Source: Tsuneonella suprasediminis (lineage in GTDB: Bacteria > Pseudomonadota > Alphaproteobacteria > Sphingomonadales > Sphingomonadaceae). Taken from it: a DNA stretch of 64,000 nt. The notes beneath the pieces are model-generated. The model was not told where the DNA came from and did not search any database. It saw nothing but the letters and a program-made list of their open reading frames with translations. Shown piece after piece: positions 52,699-61,544 of this stretch; position 1 is the first letter of the stretch; every line of letters begins with the position of its first letter. The DNA lies in the NCBI RefSeq assembly GCF_003605755.1, contig NZ_RAHJ01000019.1:377488-441487 (forward strand). The letters are read 5' to 3'. The translations under genes were made by a program, and so were the position numbers.

Positions 52699-53268
52699 AT
52701 GCAAATCTGGGCAGGTCTTGGAAACCCCGGTCCGCAATATGCGATGCACCGGCACAACGTCGGCTTCATGGCGTGCGACGTGATCGCGGAAATGCACGGG
52801 TTCGGGCCAGTGCAAAAGAAGTTTTCCGGATGGGTGCAGGAAGGGCGCATCGGACGGGAAAAGGTGCTCCTCCTCAAGCCCGCTACGTATATGAACGAAA
52901 GTGGCCGTGCGGTTGCCGAAGCAATGCGGTTTTACAAGCTGGAAACCGACGCCCTGACGGTGTTCCACGACGAACTCGATCTCGCCCCATTCAAGGTAAA
53001 GGTTCGGACAGGCGGCGGTCTGGCCGGGCACAACGGGCTGCGAAGTATCAATCAGCATCTCGGCCCCGAATTTCGGCGAGTGCGGATCGGCATCGGGCAT
53101 CCCGGCCACAAGGATCGCGTTACCGGGCACGTGCTGGGCAATTTCGCCAAAGCAGAAATGGACGATCTGGTTCAGATGCTCGGCGCGATCGGGGCAGAAG
53201 CGGAATGGCTCGCCAATGGCGACGATGCCCGCTTCATGAGCGAATTTGCCCTGCGGATGCAGGATTGA
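52699..53268 (+). CDS. pth: Peptidyl-tRNA hydrolase
   Basis: The 189-residue esterase releases peptides from stalled peptidyl-tRNA. Active-site motifs are present: GLGNPGPQYAMHRHNVGF with the catalytic His, TYMNESG, FHDELDL and GGGLAGHNGLRS. The start is ATG 52699 with GAGAGACG upstream. Confidence 0.96.
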   Translation: MQIWAGLGNPGPQYAMHRHNVGFMACDVIAEMHGFGPVQKKFSGWVQEGRIGREKVLLLKPATYMNESGRAVAEAMRFYKLETDALTVFHDELDLAPFKVKVRTGGGLAGHNGLRSINQHLGPEFRRVRIGIGHPGHKDRVTGHVLGNFAKAEMDDLVQMLGAIGAEAEWLANGDDARFMSEFALRMQD

Positions 53269-53509
53269 AAGACAAGCCAGCAAGCAGGCATTTCTCGCAT
53301 TCGCATCCGATCGTCAGGCCCAACGCATTACGCAGCATCGCGCCACTGGCGTTGCGGATTCCCGGCTATTGCCAACACAGTCCAATTAAGACTGCGACAG
53401 GGAAGTGTCCCATCGCGAAACGGCCAGCTCGAATTGCTGGTATCTGTCGATATTTGTGGAAGGGTGTGCCCGAACGACTCCGTAACGCCAGTTCAACAGG
53501 GAATTCTAT

Positions 53510-53728
53510 ATGCGCCTTGCACGCAATTTGCTCGCCGGCCTTGCTCTTGCCACGGTCGCCGCACCTGCACTCGCGATGACCACTCCGCCGACCGAACCCG
53601 GCACCGGAAGTTCCAGTGGTGGTTCCGGCAGCAGCGGTGGAACCGCGGTGCCTGAACCGGGCATGTTCGGAATCATGGGCCTTGCTCTGGCGGGCGTTGT
53701 GATCGCCCGTCGTCGGCGCAAGAGCTGA
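53510..53728 (+). CDS. Small PEP-CTERM protein, candidate exosortase A substrate
   Basis: The 72-residue protein has an N-terminal signal peptide ending PALA (cleavage near residue 22). A mature region of about 24 residues follows, made almost only of Thr, Pro, Ser and Gly. Then comes the sorting signal: VPEP (47-50), a hydrophobic segment (52-66) and RRRRK. That is the full tripartite PEP-CTERM signature recognised by XrtA. AGGGA lies 7 bases before the ATG. The mature part has no domain and could serve as a glycan attachment scaffold (inference). It is the only such signal I see in the window. Confidence 0.93.
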   Translation: MRLARNLLAGLALATVAAPALAMTTPPTEPGTGSSSGGSGSSGGTAVPEPGMFGIMGLALAGVVIARRRRKS

Positions 53729-53762
53729 CGTCCAGCTATATCACTTTCCCAAGCTAACTGTT

Positions 53763-53799
53763 GCAGCCCCGGTGGGATGATCTCCCCCGCCGGGGCAGC
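53763..53799. terminator. Hairpin between the PEP-CTERM gene and yeiH-like gene
   Basis: Stem 53766-53776 with 53786-53796 (one G-T pair), plus two outer pairs, precedes TTTGCCG. It serves two convergent genes. Confidence 0.6.
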
Positions 53800-53828
53800 T
53801 TTGCCGTTCGTCGCGACATTTTGACCAT

Positions 53829-54917
53829 TTATGCGATGTGCAGCACCGCAATCAGCGCAAAACTCATCGCGAACAATCCGATCAATGACAGTATAACTGC
53901 CGTTGTAACACGCGCGCCTGCACCGACGATTGATCGCACATCCACTCCCAGACCCAGGCCAGCCATCGAAACCACTGTCAAAAGCGTGGCGATGTGACGG
54001 ATCGGTTCAATCGCCATGCGCGGAATCAGACCGGCTGAACGGCATAAGGCGAGAACAACAAAGCCAACGATGAACCACGGAACTAGCTGACTCAGCCTCG
54101 GTTTAGCGAGTGCGGTGTCAACGCCCCCTGCCGTCTCCGCCAATTCCGAAGGGCGAGCCATGCGCGGTGCGATCAGCGATAGCACCACACATACCGGGCC
54201 GAGCATCAGCACTCGCACCAGCTTGACCAAAGTACCGGCCTGAACCGCGATCGATCCGTATGAAGACGTTGCGGCAATTACTTGTGGAACTGCATAGACT
54301 GTAAGCCCTGCGAGCGCGCCGAAGGCAAGCTGGCTCATACCCAATGTCACCCCCACTACAGGCAACCCAACGACAACCGCGATGCCCAATACGGCGGTGA
54401 ACGCAATCGACGCGGCAACATCATCACTGTCCGCTCCAATGATCGGAGCGACGGCTGCGATAGCGGAGTTGCCGCAAATCGAGTTCCCGCACGCAATCAG
54501 GATTGCCATTCGAAGCGGCAACCTGAGAGCGGCCGCAATCGCAAGGCTGACTGCAATGGAAACGGCAATGATAGCAGCGATGCCGATGATCAACCCCGGC
54601 CCTGCCTCCGCAATCATCCGCGCGCTCAACGATGCGCCCAGCAACACCACCGCGATTTCCAGCAGGTACTTGGCACTGAAATCGATCCCGATTTCAACGC
54701 GGGTGGGCGGGGTCCAGACAGCCCTGATCGCCGTACCGATCAGGATTGCCAGAACAAGCGCCTCCACCCACGCCCGGCCAGCCAGCGCGACTTCGGCATG
54801 TTCGACGAGGAAGGCAGCGACAGAAATCGCTGTACAGATAGCGATGCCGGGGATTGGCATTTTCAATTTGGGTAGCCACCCTTCCCCGCCCATGAGTATT
54901 GAGATTCCAGTGTTCAT
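53829..54917 (-). CDS. YeiH/UPF0324 family putative sulfate exporter
   Basis: The 362-residue inner-membrane protein has about ten hydrophobic segments and the family block CGNSICGNSAIAAVAP (about residues 143-158). Relatives have been proposed to export sulfate or sulfonates after taurine breakdown. The gene is divergent from a LysR regulator, as in other genomes (YeiH/YeiE in E. coli), so it is probably under its control. Confidence 0.88.
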   Translation of the reverse strand: MNTGISILMGGEGWLPKLKMPIPGIAICTAISVAAFLVEHAEVALAGRAWVEALVLAILIGTAIRAVWTPPTRVEIGIDFSAKYLLEIAVVLLGASLSARMIAEAGPGLIIGIAAIIAVSIAVSLAIAAALRLPLRMAILIACGNSICGNSAIAAVAPIIGADSDDVAASIAFTAVLGIAVVVGLPVVGVTLGMSQLAFGALAGLTVYAVPQVIAATSSYGSIAVQAGTLVKLVRVLMLGPVCVVLSLIAPRMARPSELAETAGGVDTALAKPRLSQLVPWFIVGFVVLALCRSAGLIPRMAIEPIRHIATLLTVVSMAGLGLGVDVRSIVGAGARVTTAVILSLIGLFAMSFALIAVLHIA

Positions 54918-54992
54918 CAGAGCGAAATTCCTTTCGCCACAACTTTTATGAACCGGAAATCAAACGATCCAACTGATAGGTTTTATTATTTT

Positions 54993-55013
54993 AATCGATT
55001 TTGCTTATTGATT
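54993..55013. promoter_or_regulatory. Candidate LysR box between yeiH-like and lysR genes
   Basis: AATCGAT-N7-ATTGATT is an imperfect dyad in the AT-rich divergent promoter region, with the length and T-N11-A character of a LysR-type binding site. It lies 17 bases before the lysR start. Confidence 0.5.
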
Positions 55014-55029
55014 GTTTTATCAGGCGCCT

Positions 55030-55923
55030 ATGACTCTGGAGCAATTACGCATTTTCGTCTGCGTGGCGGAGCGGCAGCATATGACAGCCGCCGCGGGCGA
55101 GCTGAACATGACACAATCCGCAGTTTCATCTGCCATCGCCGCACTGGAAGAACGCCATGCAACGAAGCTGTTCCACCGCGTAGGGCGCGGTATTGGCCTG
55201 AACGAAGCCGGGCGGATATTTCTGGGCGAAGCACGTAGCGTTCTGGCGCGTGCGAAGGAAGCCGAAACGGTTCTACAGGAACTGCGAGGGCTGGAACGAG
55301 GCACACTTCGGATCGTCGCCAGCCAAACCATCGCGGCATACTGGCTGCCGCCGAAACTTGCGTCGTTCCGACAGGCTTATGCTGGAATTGAGATCGACGT
55401 GGCAATCGGCAATACCGAACAGGCGGCAGATCGTTTGCGAGAGGGGGCCGCCGACCTCGCGATTGTAGAGGGGGAGATCGATGATCCTGCCCTCGCCAGC
55501 TGGCCAATGGGGGAAGATCGCCTGAAACTGGTCAGCGCCGAACCGTTTGAAGATAAGCGGATCGATGCCAAATGGCTGAAACGTGCCAGTTGGATCATGC
55601 GAGAGCAGGGATCGGGCACACGATCCACTCTGGATCGCAATCTGCGCCAGATGGGCATTGATCCCGCATCCCTGAAAGTTGCGCTCGTCCTACCCTCGAA
55701 CGAAAGCGTGCGAACCGCGGTGGAGGCGGGCGCCGGTGTGGCAGTGCTTTCTTCACTGGTGGTCGATCCGGCAATATCCGAAGGGAGGCTGCACAGCGCT
55801 CCGATCGATTTCCCGATACGGCGTTTCTTCGGCATGCGTCATAAAGAACGGTATCGCACGAAAGCATCCGATGCCTTTACCGATCATTTCGATGAACCAC
55901 GAAAGAGCGCTCGATCTCGCTGA
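55030..55923 (+). CDS. LysR family regulator (YeiE/CysB-like branch)
   Basis: The 297-residue protein has an N-terminal winged helix (MTLEQLRIFVCVAERQHMTA, then SAVSSAIAALEERHATKLFHR) and a periplasmic-binding-like effector domain. The start is ATG 55030; a TTG six codons upstream is rejected. It is divergent from the YeiH-like exporter, which it most likely activates. The effector is unknown, perhaps a sulfur compound. Confidence 0.9.
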   Translation: MTLEQLRIFVCVAERQHMTAAAGELNMTQSAVSSAIAALEERHATKLFHRVGRGIGLNEAGRIFLGEARSVLARAKEAETVLQELRGLERGTLRIVASQTIAAYWLPPKLASFRQAYAGIEIDVAIGNTEQAADRLREGAADLAIVEGEIDDPALASWPMGEDRLKLVSAEPFEDKRIDAKWLKRASWIMREQGSGTRSTLDRNLRQMGIDPASLKVALVLPSNESVRTAVEAGAGVAVLSSLVVDPAISEGRLHSAPIDFPIRRFFGMRHKERYRTKASDAFTDHFDEPRKSARSR

Positions 55924-56031
55924 TCGCTGTTTTATGGTGGACAATGATCGCACACACCGTTCAGCGTGGCCTAGCTTTTCGATCACACAGCGCCTATCCG
56001 CGCGCAAACACCAAACTGTCCGGAGTATTCG

Positions 56032-57132
56032 ATGGGTTTCCGTTGTGGAATCGTCGGGCTGCCCAATGTCGGCAAGTCCACCCTGTTCAACGCGCTGACT
56101 GAAACGCAGGCGGCGCAGGCGGCGAACTATCCGTTTTGCACGATCGAACCGAACGTCGGACAGGTTTCTGTGCCCGATCCGCGGTTGGACAAGATCGCTG
56201 CCATCGGCGGCAGCGCGAAGATTATTCCGACGCAGCTCGCTTTCGTCGATATCGCCGGACTGGTGAAAGGCGCGAGCAAGGGCGAAGGTCTGGGCAACCA
56301 GTTCCTCGGCAATATCCGCGAAGTCGATGCCATCGTCCACGTCCTGCGCTGTTTCGAAGATGACGACATTCAGCACGTGTCCAACAAGGTCGATCCGATT
56401 GCGGATGCCGAAGTGGTCGAAACCGAACTGATGCTGTCCGACCTCGAAAGCCTGGAAAAGCGTGTGCCTGCCGCTGCGAAAAAGGCGACTGCAGGCGACA
56501 AGGAAGCCAAACTGACTGCCAGCGTTCTGGGGCAGGCGCTTGAACTGCTGCGAGAAGGTAAGCCCGCACGACTGACCGAGCCGAAGGATGACGAAGAAGC
56601 GCGCATTTTCCGGCAGGCACAACTGCTGACTGCCAAACCCGTGCTCTATGTCTGCAACGTTGCGGAAGAAGATGCCGCCAACGGCAATGACCTGTCTGCG
56701 AAGGTATTCGAGAAGGCTGCTGCCGAAGGGGCGCAGGCGGTGGTCGTTTCCGCCGCTATCGAAGCGGAACTGGTGGGCATGGAGCCCGAGGAACGCAGCG
56801 AATATCTCGCGGAACTAGGGTTGGAAGAAACCGGCCTCGCCCGCGTTATCCGTGCCGGTTATGACCTGCTCGGCCTGCAGACCTTCTTCACTGTTGGTCC
56901 TAAGGAAGCGCGTGCATGGACATTCCCGAAAGGCGCGAAGGCACCGCAGGCTGCTGGCGAAATCCATTCCGATTTCGAACGCGGCTTTATCCGCGCAGAA
57001 ACGATGGCATTCGACGATTACGTCGCGCTGGGAGGCGAGCATGGCGCGCGCGAAGCAGGTAAGCTGCGTCAGGAAGGCAAGGAATATCTGGTGCAGGATG
57101 GCGACATCATGCTGTTCAAGTTCAACGTCTGA
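56032..57132 (+). CDS. ychF: Obg-like ATPase YchF
   Basis: The 366-residue ribosome-associated P-loop protein has G1 GLPNVGKST (9-17), a G3 [10 protein letters not shown] and the altered G4 NVAEE in place of NKxD, which gives ATP preference. The C-terminal TGS-like domain (about 280-366) ends IMLFKFNV. It influences the oxidative-stress response and translation initiation in E. coli. GGAG lies 7 bases before the ATG. Confidence 0.96.
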   Translation: MGFRCGIVGLPNVGKSTLFNALTETQAAQAANYPFCTIEPNVGQVSVPDPRLDKIAAIGGSAKIIPTQLAFVDIAGLVKGASKGEGLGNQFLGNIREVDAIVHVLRCFEDDDIQHVSNKVDPIADAEVVETELMLSDLESLEKRVPAAAKKATAGDKEAKLTASVLGQALELLREGKPARLTEPKDDEEARIFRQAQLLTAKPVLYVCNVAEEDAANGNDLSAKVFEKAAAEGAQAVVVSAAIEAELVGMEPEERSEYLAELGLEETGLARVIRAGYDLLGLQTFFTVGPKEARAWTFPKGAKAPQAAGEIHSDFERGFIRAETMAFDDYVALGGEHGAREAGKLRQEGKEYLVQDGDIMLFKFNV

Positions 57133-57133
57133 C

Positions 57134-57154
57134 ATCGGGCTTTCTGAACCCGAT
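57134..57154 (+). terminator. Weak hairpin after ychF
   Basis: A 6-bp stem ATCGGG/CCCGAT with a 9-base loop directly follows the ychF stop, with TGTCTCTGTTC after it. Confidence 0.4.
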
Positions 57155-57194
57155 TGTCTCTGTTCAGACAAATTCGCATGACATGGGGGCGGCT

Positions 57195-58469
57195 ATGAAA
57201 TTCTTTGTTCGCACAATCGCCATTGCCGCCCTCGCCCTGGTCGGCGCCTGCACTACCCCAGCCCCGACTATGCCGGTGGCACACACTCCACCGGTGGAGA
57301 ATAAAGCACCGGTGACGATCCTCGTGTCCATCGACGGATTTCGCGCCGATTATCTCGACCGGGGTATTACGCCCACGCTTTCGGCACTCGCCAGCGATGG
57401 TGCGCGGGGCCCGATGGCGCCGTCTTTCCCCAGTAAGACTTTCCCTAACCACTGGACTCTGGTGACTGGCAAAGTCCCCGATCACCACGGTATCGTGGCC
57501 AATAAGATGGAGGATCCCCGCCGCCCCGGCGAAGTATTCACCATGGCAAGCGACGACCCATTCTGGTGGAACGAAGCCGAACCGATCTGGGTGACAGCGG
57601 AAAAGGCCGGAGTGCGTACCGCTACGATGTTCTGGCCCGGTTCCAATGTCGGCTGGGGTGGCAAGCTGGTGCCGCATGGCTGGGGCGCTGTCGAAGGCGG
57701 CACACGCCCTGCAGACTGGCAACAGTTCAATCAGCAGATCGATAACACCCAACGGGTGAATGCTGTGCTCGACTGGATACGCCGACCGCCAAGCATTCGT
57801 CCGCAGTTCGTGACCTTGTATTTCGACACAGTCGATACGGCGGGCCACCAGAGCGGACCCGATGGGGCGGCGGTCAACGAAGCGATTGCCGATGTGGACC
57901 GCCATATCGGCAATCTGGTCGAGGGTCTGAAGGCTCTGCATCAGCCAGCCAACCTCATCATTGCATCCGACCACGGCATGGCCGCGACCAGCAATGAGCG
58001 CGTGATCGCTCTCGACACGATTGCCGATCCTTCGCTCTATCGTATTGTAGAAAGCGGCCCTTTCGCCGCGCTCCAGCCAACTGACGGTAACGAGATCGCG
58101 CTGGAGAAGGCGCTGGTTGGAAAGCACGGCCATATGGAATGCTGGCGCAAGACGGAGATTCCCGCGCGTCTGCAATACGGCACCAATCCGCGCGTTCCGC
58201 CGGTTTTCTGCCTTGCCGACATCGGGTGGCTTATCCTGCCGAAAGCGGCGACAAGCGAATTCGCCGGCGGCACCCATGGCTATGACAATCAGGCTCCCGA
58301 AATGCGCGCACTGTTCATCGCCAACGGCCCTGCGTTCCGGCACGGCATTACCCTCGCCCCCTTTGCGAATGTCGATATTGCTCCGCTTCTGCGGCACCTT
58401 CTCGGCTTGCCCGATATCGCGGATCTGGACGGGGAGATCGATCCGCTCAGGCCCGCTTTGCAAAACTAA
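57195..58469 (+). CDS. Nucleotide pyrophosphatase/phosphodiesterase-type lipoprotein
   Basis: The 424-residue protein has a lipobox LVGAC (Cys18) and an alkaline-phosphatase-superfamily NPP domain. Metal-binding Asp in VSIDGFRADY, the nucleophile Thr in PSKTFPNHWTLVTG, and metal residues in DTVDTAGHQSG, ASDHGMA and GGTHGYDN are all visible. It should hydrolyse a phosphodiester or pyrophosphate bond in the periplasm; the substrate is unknown. I use ATG 57195; an ATG four codons earlier has no ribosome-binding site. Confidence 0.88.
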   Translation: MKFFVRTIAIAALALVGACTTPAPTMPVAHTPPVENKAPVTILVSIDGFRADYLDRGITPTLSALASDGARGPMAPSFPSKTFPNHWTLVTGKVPDHHGIVANKMEDPRRPGEVFTMASDDPFWWNEAEPIWVTAEKAGVRTATMFWPGSNVGWGGKLVPHGWGAVEGGTRPADWQQFNQQIDNTQRVNAVLDWIRRPPSIRPQFVTLYFDTVDTAGHQSGPDGAAVNEAIADVDRHIGNLVEGLKALHQPANLIIASDHGMAATSNERVIALDTIADPSLYRIVESGPFAALQPTDGNEIALEKALVGKHGHMECWRKTEIPARLQYGTNPRVPPVFCLADIGWLILPKAATSEFAGGTHGYDNQAPEMRALFIANGPAFRHGITLAPFANVDIAPLLRHLLGLPDIADLDGEIDPLRPALQN

Positions 58470-58507
58470 GTATCGGCAAAAGGGCACTTTTTTCCAATAC
58501 ACCCGTT

Positions 58508-58532
58508 ACTCTCCCAACAATGGAGAGTATCG
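58508..58532 (+). promoter_or_regulatory. Hairpin covering the ribosome-binding site of the DUF1206 gene
   Basis: ACTCTCC (58508-58514) and GGAGAGT (58522-58528) form a perfect 7-bp stem with a 7-base loop. The 3' arm contains the GGAG ribosome-binding site of the gene starting at 58533. Translation could be controlled by melting or by a ligand or RNA that opens it. Confidence 0.6.
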
Positions 58533-59336
58533 ATGCCCAACGTCGACAAATCGCAAAGTTTTATCGCTCTGGTGCGGGTTGGTTATGCCGCGCGGGGGAT
58601 TACCTACATGCTGCTCGGCTATCTCGCTTTGACGACCGCTCGCAAAGCGGAAGGCGGCGCCAAGTCGGCATACGATTATATCGATCAGGTCCCGCTTGGC
58701 ACTCCGATCCTGAACCTGATGGCTTTTGGTTTGCTGGCCTACGCCTTGTTTAAGCTGGCGTCGGGCGTCGCCGATATTCAACACCGGGGCCGCGACGCGA
58801 TGGGCATTGCAAAGCGGATCGGTGATGTCGGTAGCTGTGTGGTTTATCTGATATTATCTTTCGCCGCATTCCAGTTCGCCAATGGCACTCGCGAAACTGC
58901 CAGCGGCAACAGTCAGGAGATGGCGCAATCGGTCCTGGCATGGCAAGTCGGTGGCATCGTGATCGGGCTGATCGGTTTGGGCCTTGTCGCGGCCGCCGCC
59001 ATGCAGGCGAAGCAAGCGATCACCGCCGGGTTCATGGATCGCATCAGTCCGCATGCGCCAACCTGGATCGAACCGCTTGGGCGTGTGGGATCGGCAGCAC
59101 GCACGGTGACCTTCGGCTTGATAGGATGGTCGCTGATAAAGTCAGCATGGCTCGATTCCTCTACACAGGTCAAAGGCTTAGGCGAGGCACTGTTGTCCCT
59201 GAGAGACATGGGTATAATTTATGCGCTGGTGGCGTGCGGGCTCATTCTGTTCGGGCTGTTCAGTTTTATTGTCTCACGTTATCGCATCATACCGGATTTC
59301 GATGCATCCGGCCTCAAACCCAGATTTCGGGCCTGA
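58533..59336 (+). CDS. DUF1206 family membrane protein
   Basis: The 267-residue protein consists of three repeats, each with two membrane segments. Each repeat begins with a motif like RVGYAARGITYMLLG (first at residues 15-29; later GRVGSAARTVTFGLIGW). Function of DUF1206 is unknown. It is preceded by a hairpin that hides its ribosome-binding site. Confidence 0.88.
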   Translation: MPNVDKSQSFIALVRVGYAARGITYMLLGYLALTTARKAEGGAKSAYDYIDQVPLGTPILNLMAFGLLAYALFKLASGVADIQHRGRDAMGIAKRIGDVGSCVVYLILSFAAFQFANGTRETASGNSQEMAQSVLAWQVGGIVIGLIGLGLVAAAAMQAKQAITAGFMDRISPHAPTWIEPLGRVGSAARTVTFGLIGWSLIKSAWLDSSTQVKGLGEALLSLRDMGIIYALVACGLILFGLFSFIVSRYRIIPDFDASGLKPRFRA

Positions 59337-59385
59337 TACGTAGCCTTCCGTTGATCGGAACGTTCGCGGCCCCATATGGCTCGTC

Positions 59386-60144
59386 ATGAGCAACGCTGCC
59401 CCCTCTGCCAAGACCGCCAAAATCTATCGTATGGTGATGGACAAGCACGTCTGCCCCTACGGCATCAAATCCAAATGGCTACTGGAACGGAACGGCTATC
59501 AGGTGGAAGACCACCATCTGACCACGCGTGAGCAGACAGACGCGTACAAGCGCGAAAACAATGTCGAAACCACACCGCAAACCTTCATCGATGGCCAGCG
59601 GATCGGCGGCTACACCGATCTTCGCGCGTTCTTTGGCAAGCCATTACCACCGGAGGGAAGGACCAGCTATAAACCTGTGCTCGCCGTGTTTGGAATCGCA
59701 GCGGCATTGGCGTTGGCTGTCAGCTACTCGGCCTTCGGCAACGCCTTCACCGTGCGGACCGGTGAATGGTTTCTGGCATTTTCGATGGCAATTCTCGCAA
59801 TGCTCAAGCTGCAGGATGTCGAGAAGTTTTCGAGCATGTTTGTCGGCTATGACCTGCTGGCGCGCCGCTTTGTTCCTTATTCCTATCTCTATCCGTTTCT
59901 GGAGGCGCTGGCTGGCGTATTAATGGCCAGCCATGCTGCGATGTGGCTGTCCATTCCAGTGTCGCTGTTCATCGGCACAATCGGCGCCGCCAGTGTGTTT
60001 TACGCGGTCTATGTTCAGAAGCGGGACATCAAATGCGCTTGCGTCGGCGGCTCTGGCAACGTCCCGCTCGGCTTCGTATCGCTGACAGAGAACCTTGCTA
60101 TGATCGCAATGGCGATCTGGATGATCGTGCGCTACGTGATTTAA
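59386..60144 (+). CDS. Glutaredoxin fused to a MauE-like membrane domain
   Basis: The 252-residue protein joins a glutaredoxin domain (residues 10-85; active site CPYG at 23-26, so only one redox cysteine, and a TTPQTFIDGQRIGG cis-Pro region) to a MauE/DoxX-like four-helix membrane domain (about 95-250). Near the C-terminus are two cysteines in DIKCACVGG on a predicted loop. It may move reducing equivalents across or along the membrane (inference). It is followed 17 bases later by the MaoC gene. Confidence 0.87.
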   Translation: MSNAAPSAKTAKIYRMVMDKHVCPYGIKSKWLLERNGYQVEDHHLTTREQTDAYKRENNVETTPQTFIDGQRIGGYTDLRAFFGKPLPPEGRTSYKPVLAVFGIAAALALAVSYSAFGNAFTVRTGEWFLAFSMAILAMLKLQDVEKFSSMFVGYDLLARRFVPYSYLYPFLEALAGVLMASHAAMWLSIPVSLFIGTIGAASVFYAVYVQKRDIKCACVGGSGNVPLGFVSLTENLAMIAMAIWMIVRYVI

Positions 60145-60161
60145 GAATCACGGGAGCGAAC

Positions 60162-60626
60162 ATGGATTACTTCGAAGATATCGCAGTCGGGAAAAAGTCG
60201 TCTTTCGGCCATTACGAGGTAACGCGGGAAGAAGTCATCGACTTCGCCAGCAAGTACGACCCGCAGCCTTTCCACCTTGACGACGATGCAGCGGCTCAAA
60301 CGCATTTCGGGCGGCTCTCTGCCAGTGGCTGGCACACATGCGCGATGACAATGGCGATGCTGGTCGAGAATATGAAAGAGCACAAGCAAGCAGGGCTTGG
60401 ATCCCCCGGCGTTGACAACCTGCGCTGGATCAAGCCGGTATATCCCGGCGACACCCTGCGCGTCGAAAGCGAAGTGCTGGAAAAACGCCGCAGCCAGTCA
60501 CGCCCGGAAATGGGCATTTTCAAGAGCCGGGCGACCGTTTTCAATCAACACGACGAACCGGTGATGAGCATGGTGTCCAACGGACTGATCGCCGTTCGCG
60601 ACCCGGATGCACCGATAGAGAGTTAG
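60162..60626 (+). CDS. MaoC-like dehydratase (hotdog fold)
   Basis: The 154-residue protein has the (R)-specific hydratase pattern: YFEDIAVGKKSSFGHYEVT, then the catalytic region SKYDPQPFHLDDDAA with Asp and His, and ASGWHTCAM. It should hydrate or dehydrate an acyl-CoA; the substrate is open. GGGAG lies 6 bases before the ATG. Confidence 0.9.
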   Translation: MDYFEDIAVGKKSSFGHYEVTREEVIDFASKYDPQPFHLDDDAAAQTHFGRLSASGWHTCAMTMAMLVENMKEHKQAGLGSPGVDNLRWIKPVYPGDTLRVESEVLEKRRSQSRPEMGIFKSRATVFNQHDEPVMSMVSNGLIAVRDPDAPIES

Positions 60627-60634
60627 GCTCAGGA

Positions 60635-61135
60635 TCAGGCACCGCACTGCGCGGTGCCATTCGCTTCATAAACGATCTGATCGCGAGAGTTTTTCAGCAC
60701 CATTCGCGCGGGATAATTGACCGTTTCGCCGCCGGTCTTCTCCCCCTCGTCCTTCGCTACGTCGATCATAAAATTGTATTCACGCCCATCGTAACGCCCC
60801 CAGGCCTCGCCCGGCAATTTTCCGCTCCCCTTGTCGGCAGCGAAAATCATCATTTTGTCATCGATTTTCATATAACCATGATCGTCCATCGCGATGGCCA
60901 CCGCGCCCAGCTCCTTACCGGGCGCGAAGCTACAGGAAGCGCCGTATATCCCCGCTTTCTCGATATCGGGATAGAGGATCGCCTGCGGATTGACCGGCAC
61001 TGGCGGAGGGGTGCTTGCTGCCTTCACCGCGGCTACGTCCTTCGCATCCTGCGCCGCGCGCTGAGCCGGGGTCATTTCCTCTTTGCCACACCCAGTGGCC
61101 AGCAACGCCAGAATCGGCACAACCCACAAACGCAT
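60635..61135 (-). CDS. Lipoprotein of unknown function
   Basis: The 166-residue protein has lipobox LATGC (Cys16) after a short signal peptide, an Ala/Lys-rich helix (about 20-45), then a beta-rich domain ending GTAQCGA. I do not recognise a family. GGGAGG lies upstream of ATG 61135. The IS3-family element begins only 29 bases upstream of the start, so the native promoter is probably displaced. Confidence 0.75.
   Translation of the reverse strand: MRLWVVPILALLATGCGKEEMTPAQRAAQDAKDVAAVKAASTPPPVPVNPQAILYPDIEKAGIYGASCSFAPGKELGAVAIAMDDHGYMKIDDKMMIFAADKGSGKLPGEAWGRYDGREYNFMIDVAKDEGEKTGGETVNYPARMVLKNSRDQIVYEANGTAQCGA
60638..60658 (+). terminator. Hairpin after the MaoC gene
   Basis: A perfect 8-bp stem GGCACCGC/GCGGTGCC with a 5-base loop begins 12 bases after the MaoC stop and overlaps the last codons of the convergent lipoprotein gene. 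The T-run after it is weak. Confidence 0.5.
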
Positions 61136-61217
61136 CAATGCCTCCCAAACAGTTTTTCGACGTCTGAACCGCCCCGGGATTGCCGGAGGCCCTAACTCCT
61201 GAGAGGAAGGGTCTACG

Positions 61218-61544
61218 ATGAGCAAGACGACGAACAAGTTTTCCCCTGAGGTTCGTGAGCGGGCAGTTCGCCTGGTGCTGGATCAGGAAGGTGAGCATCC
61301 ATCCCGCTGGGCAGCGATCACATCCATAGCCGCCATGATCGGCTGCTCGGGGCACACGCTTCTGGAGTGGGTGAAGAAGGCTGAGGTGAACAGCGGCAAG
61401 CGCGCCGGCGTTCCCACCGAGTTGGCCGACCGCTTGAAGGCACTGGAACGCGAGAACCGCGAGCTGCGGCAGGCCAACGAGATCCTGCGCAAGGCTTCCG
61501 CATATTTTGCCCAGGCGGAGCTCGACCGCCCGTTCAAGCGATGA
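61218..61544 (+). CDS. IS3-family transposase OrfA
   Basis: The 108-residue protein has a helix-turn-helix ([10 protein letters not shown] ... [19 protein letters not shown]) and a C-terminal leucine-zipper-like helix with [20 protein letters not shown]. It binds the element ends. GAGGAAGG precedes the start. Its stop overlaps the orfB start (ATGA). Confidence 0.93.
   Translation: MSKTTNKFSPEVRERAVRLVLDQEGEHPSRWAAITSIAAMIGCSGHTLLEWVKKAEVNSGKRAGVPTELADRLKALERENRELRQANEILRKASAYFAQAELDRPFKR

Noticed and set aside
53269..53509. Possible sigma-54 promoter before the PEP-CTERM gene
   Set aside because: The best GGCC...TTGC pair has 12 rather than 10 bases between GG and GC, and no better match was found.
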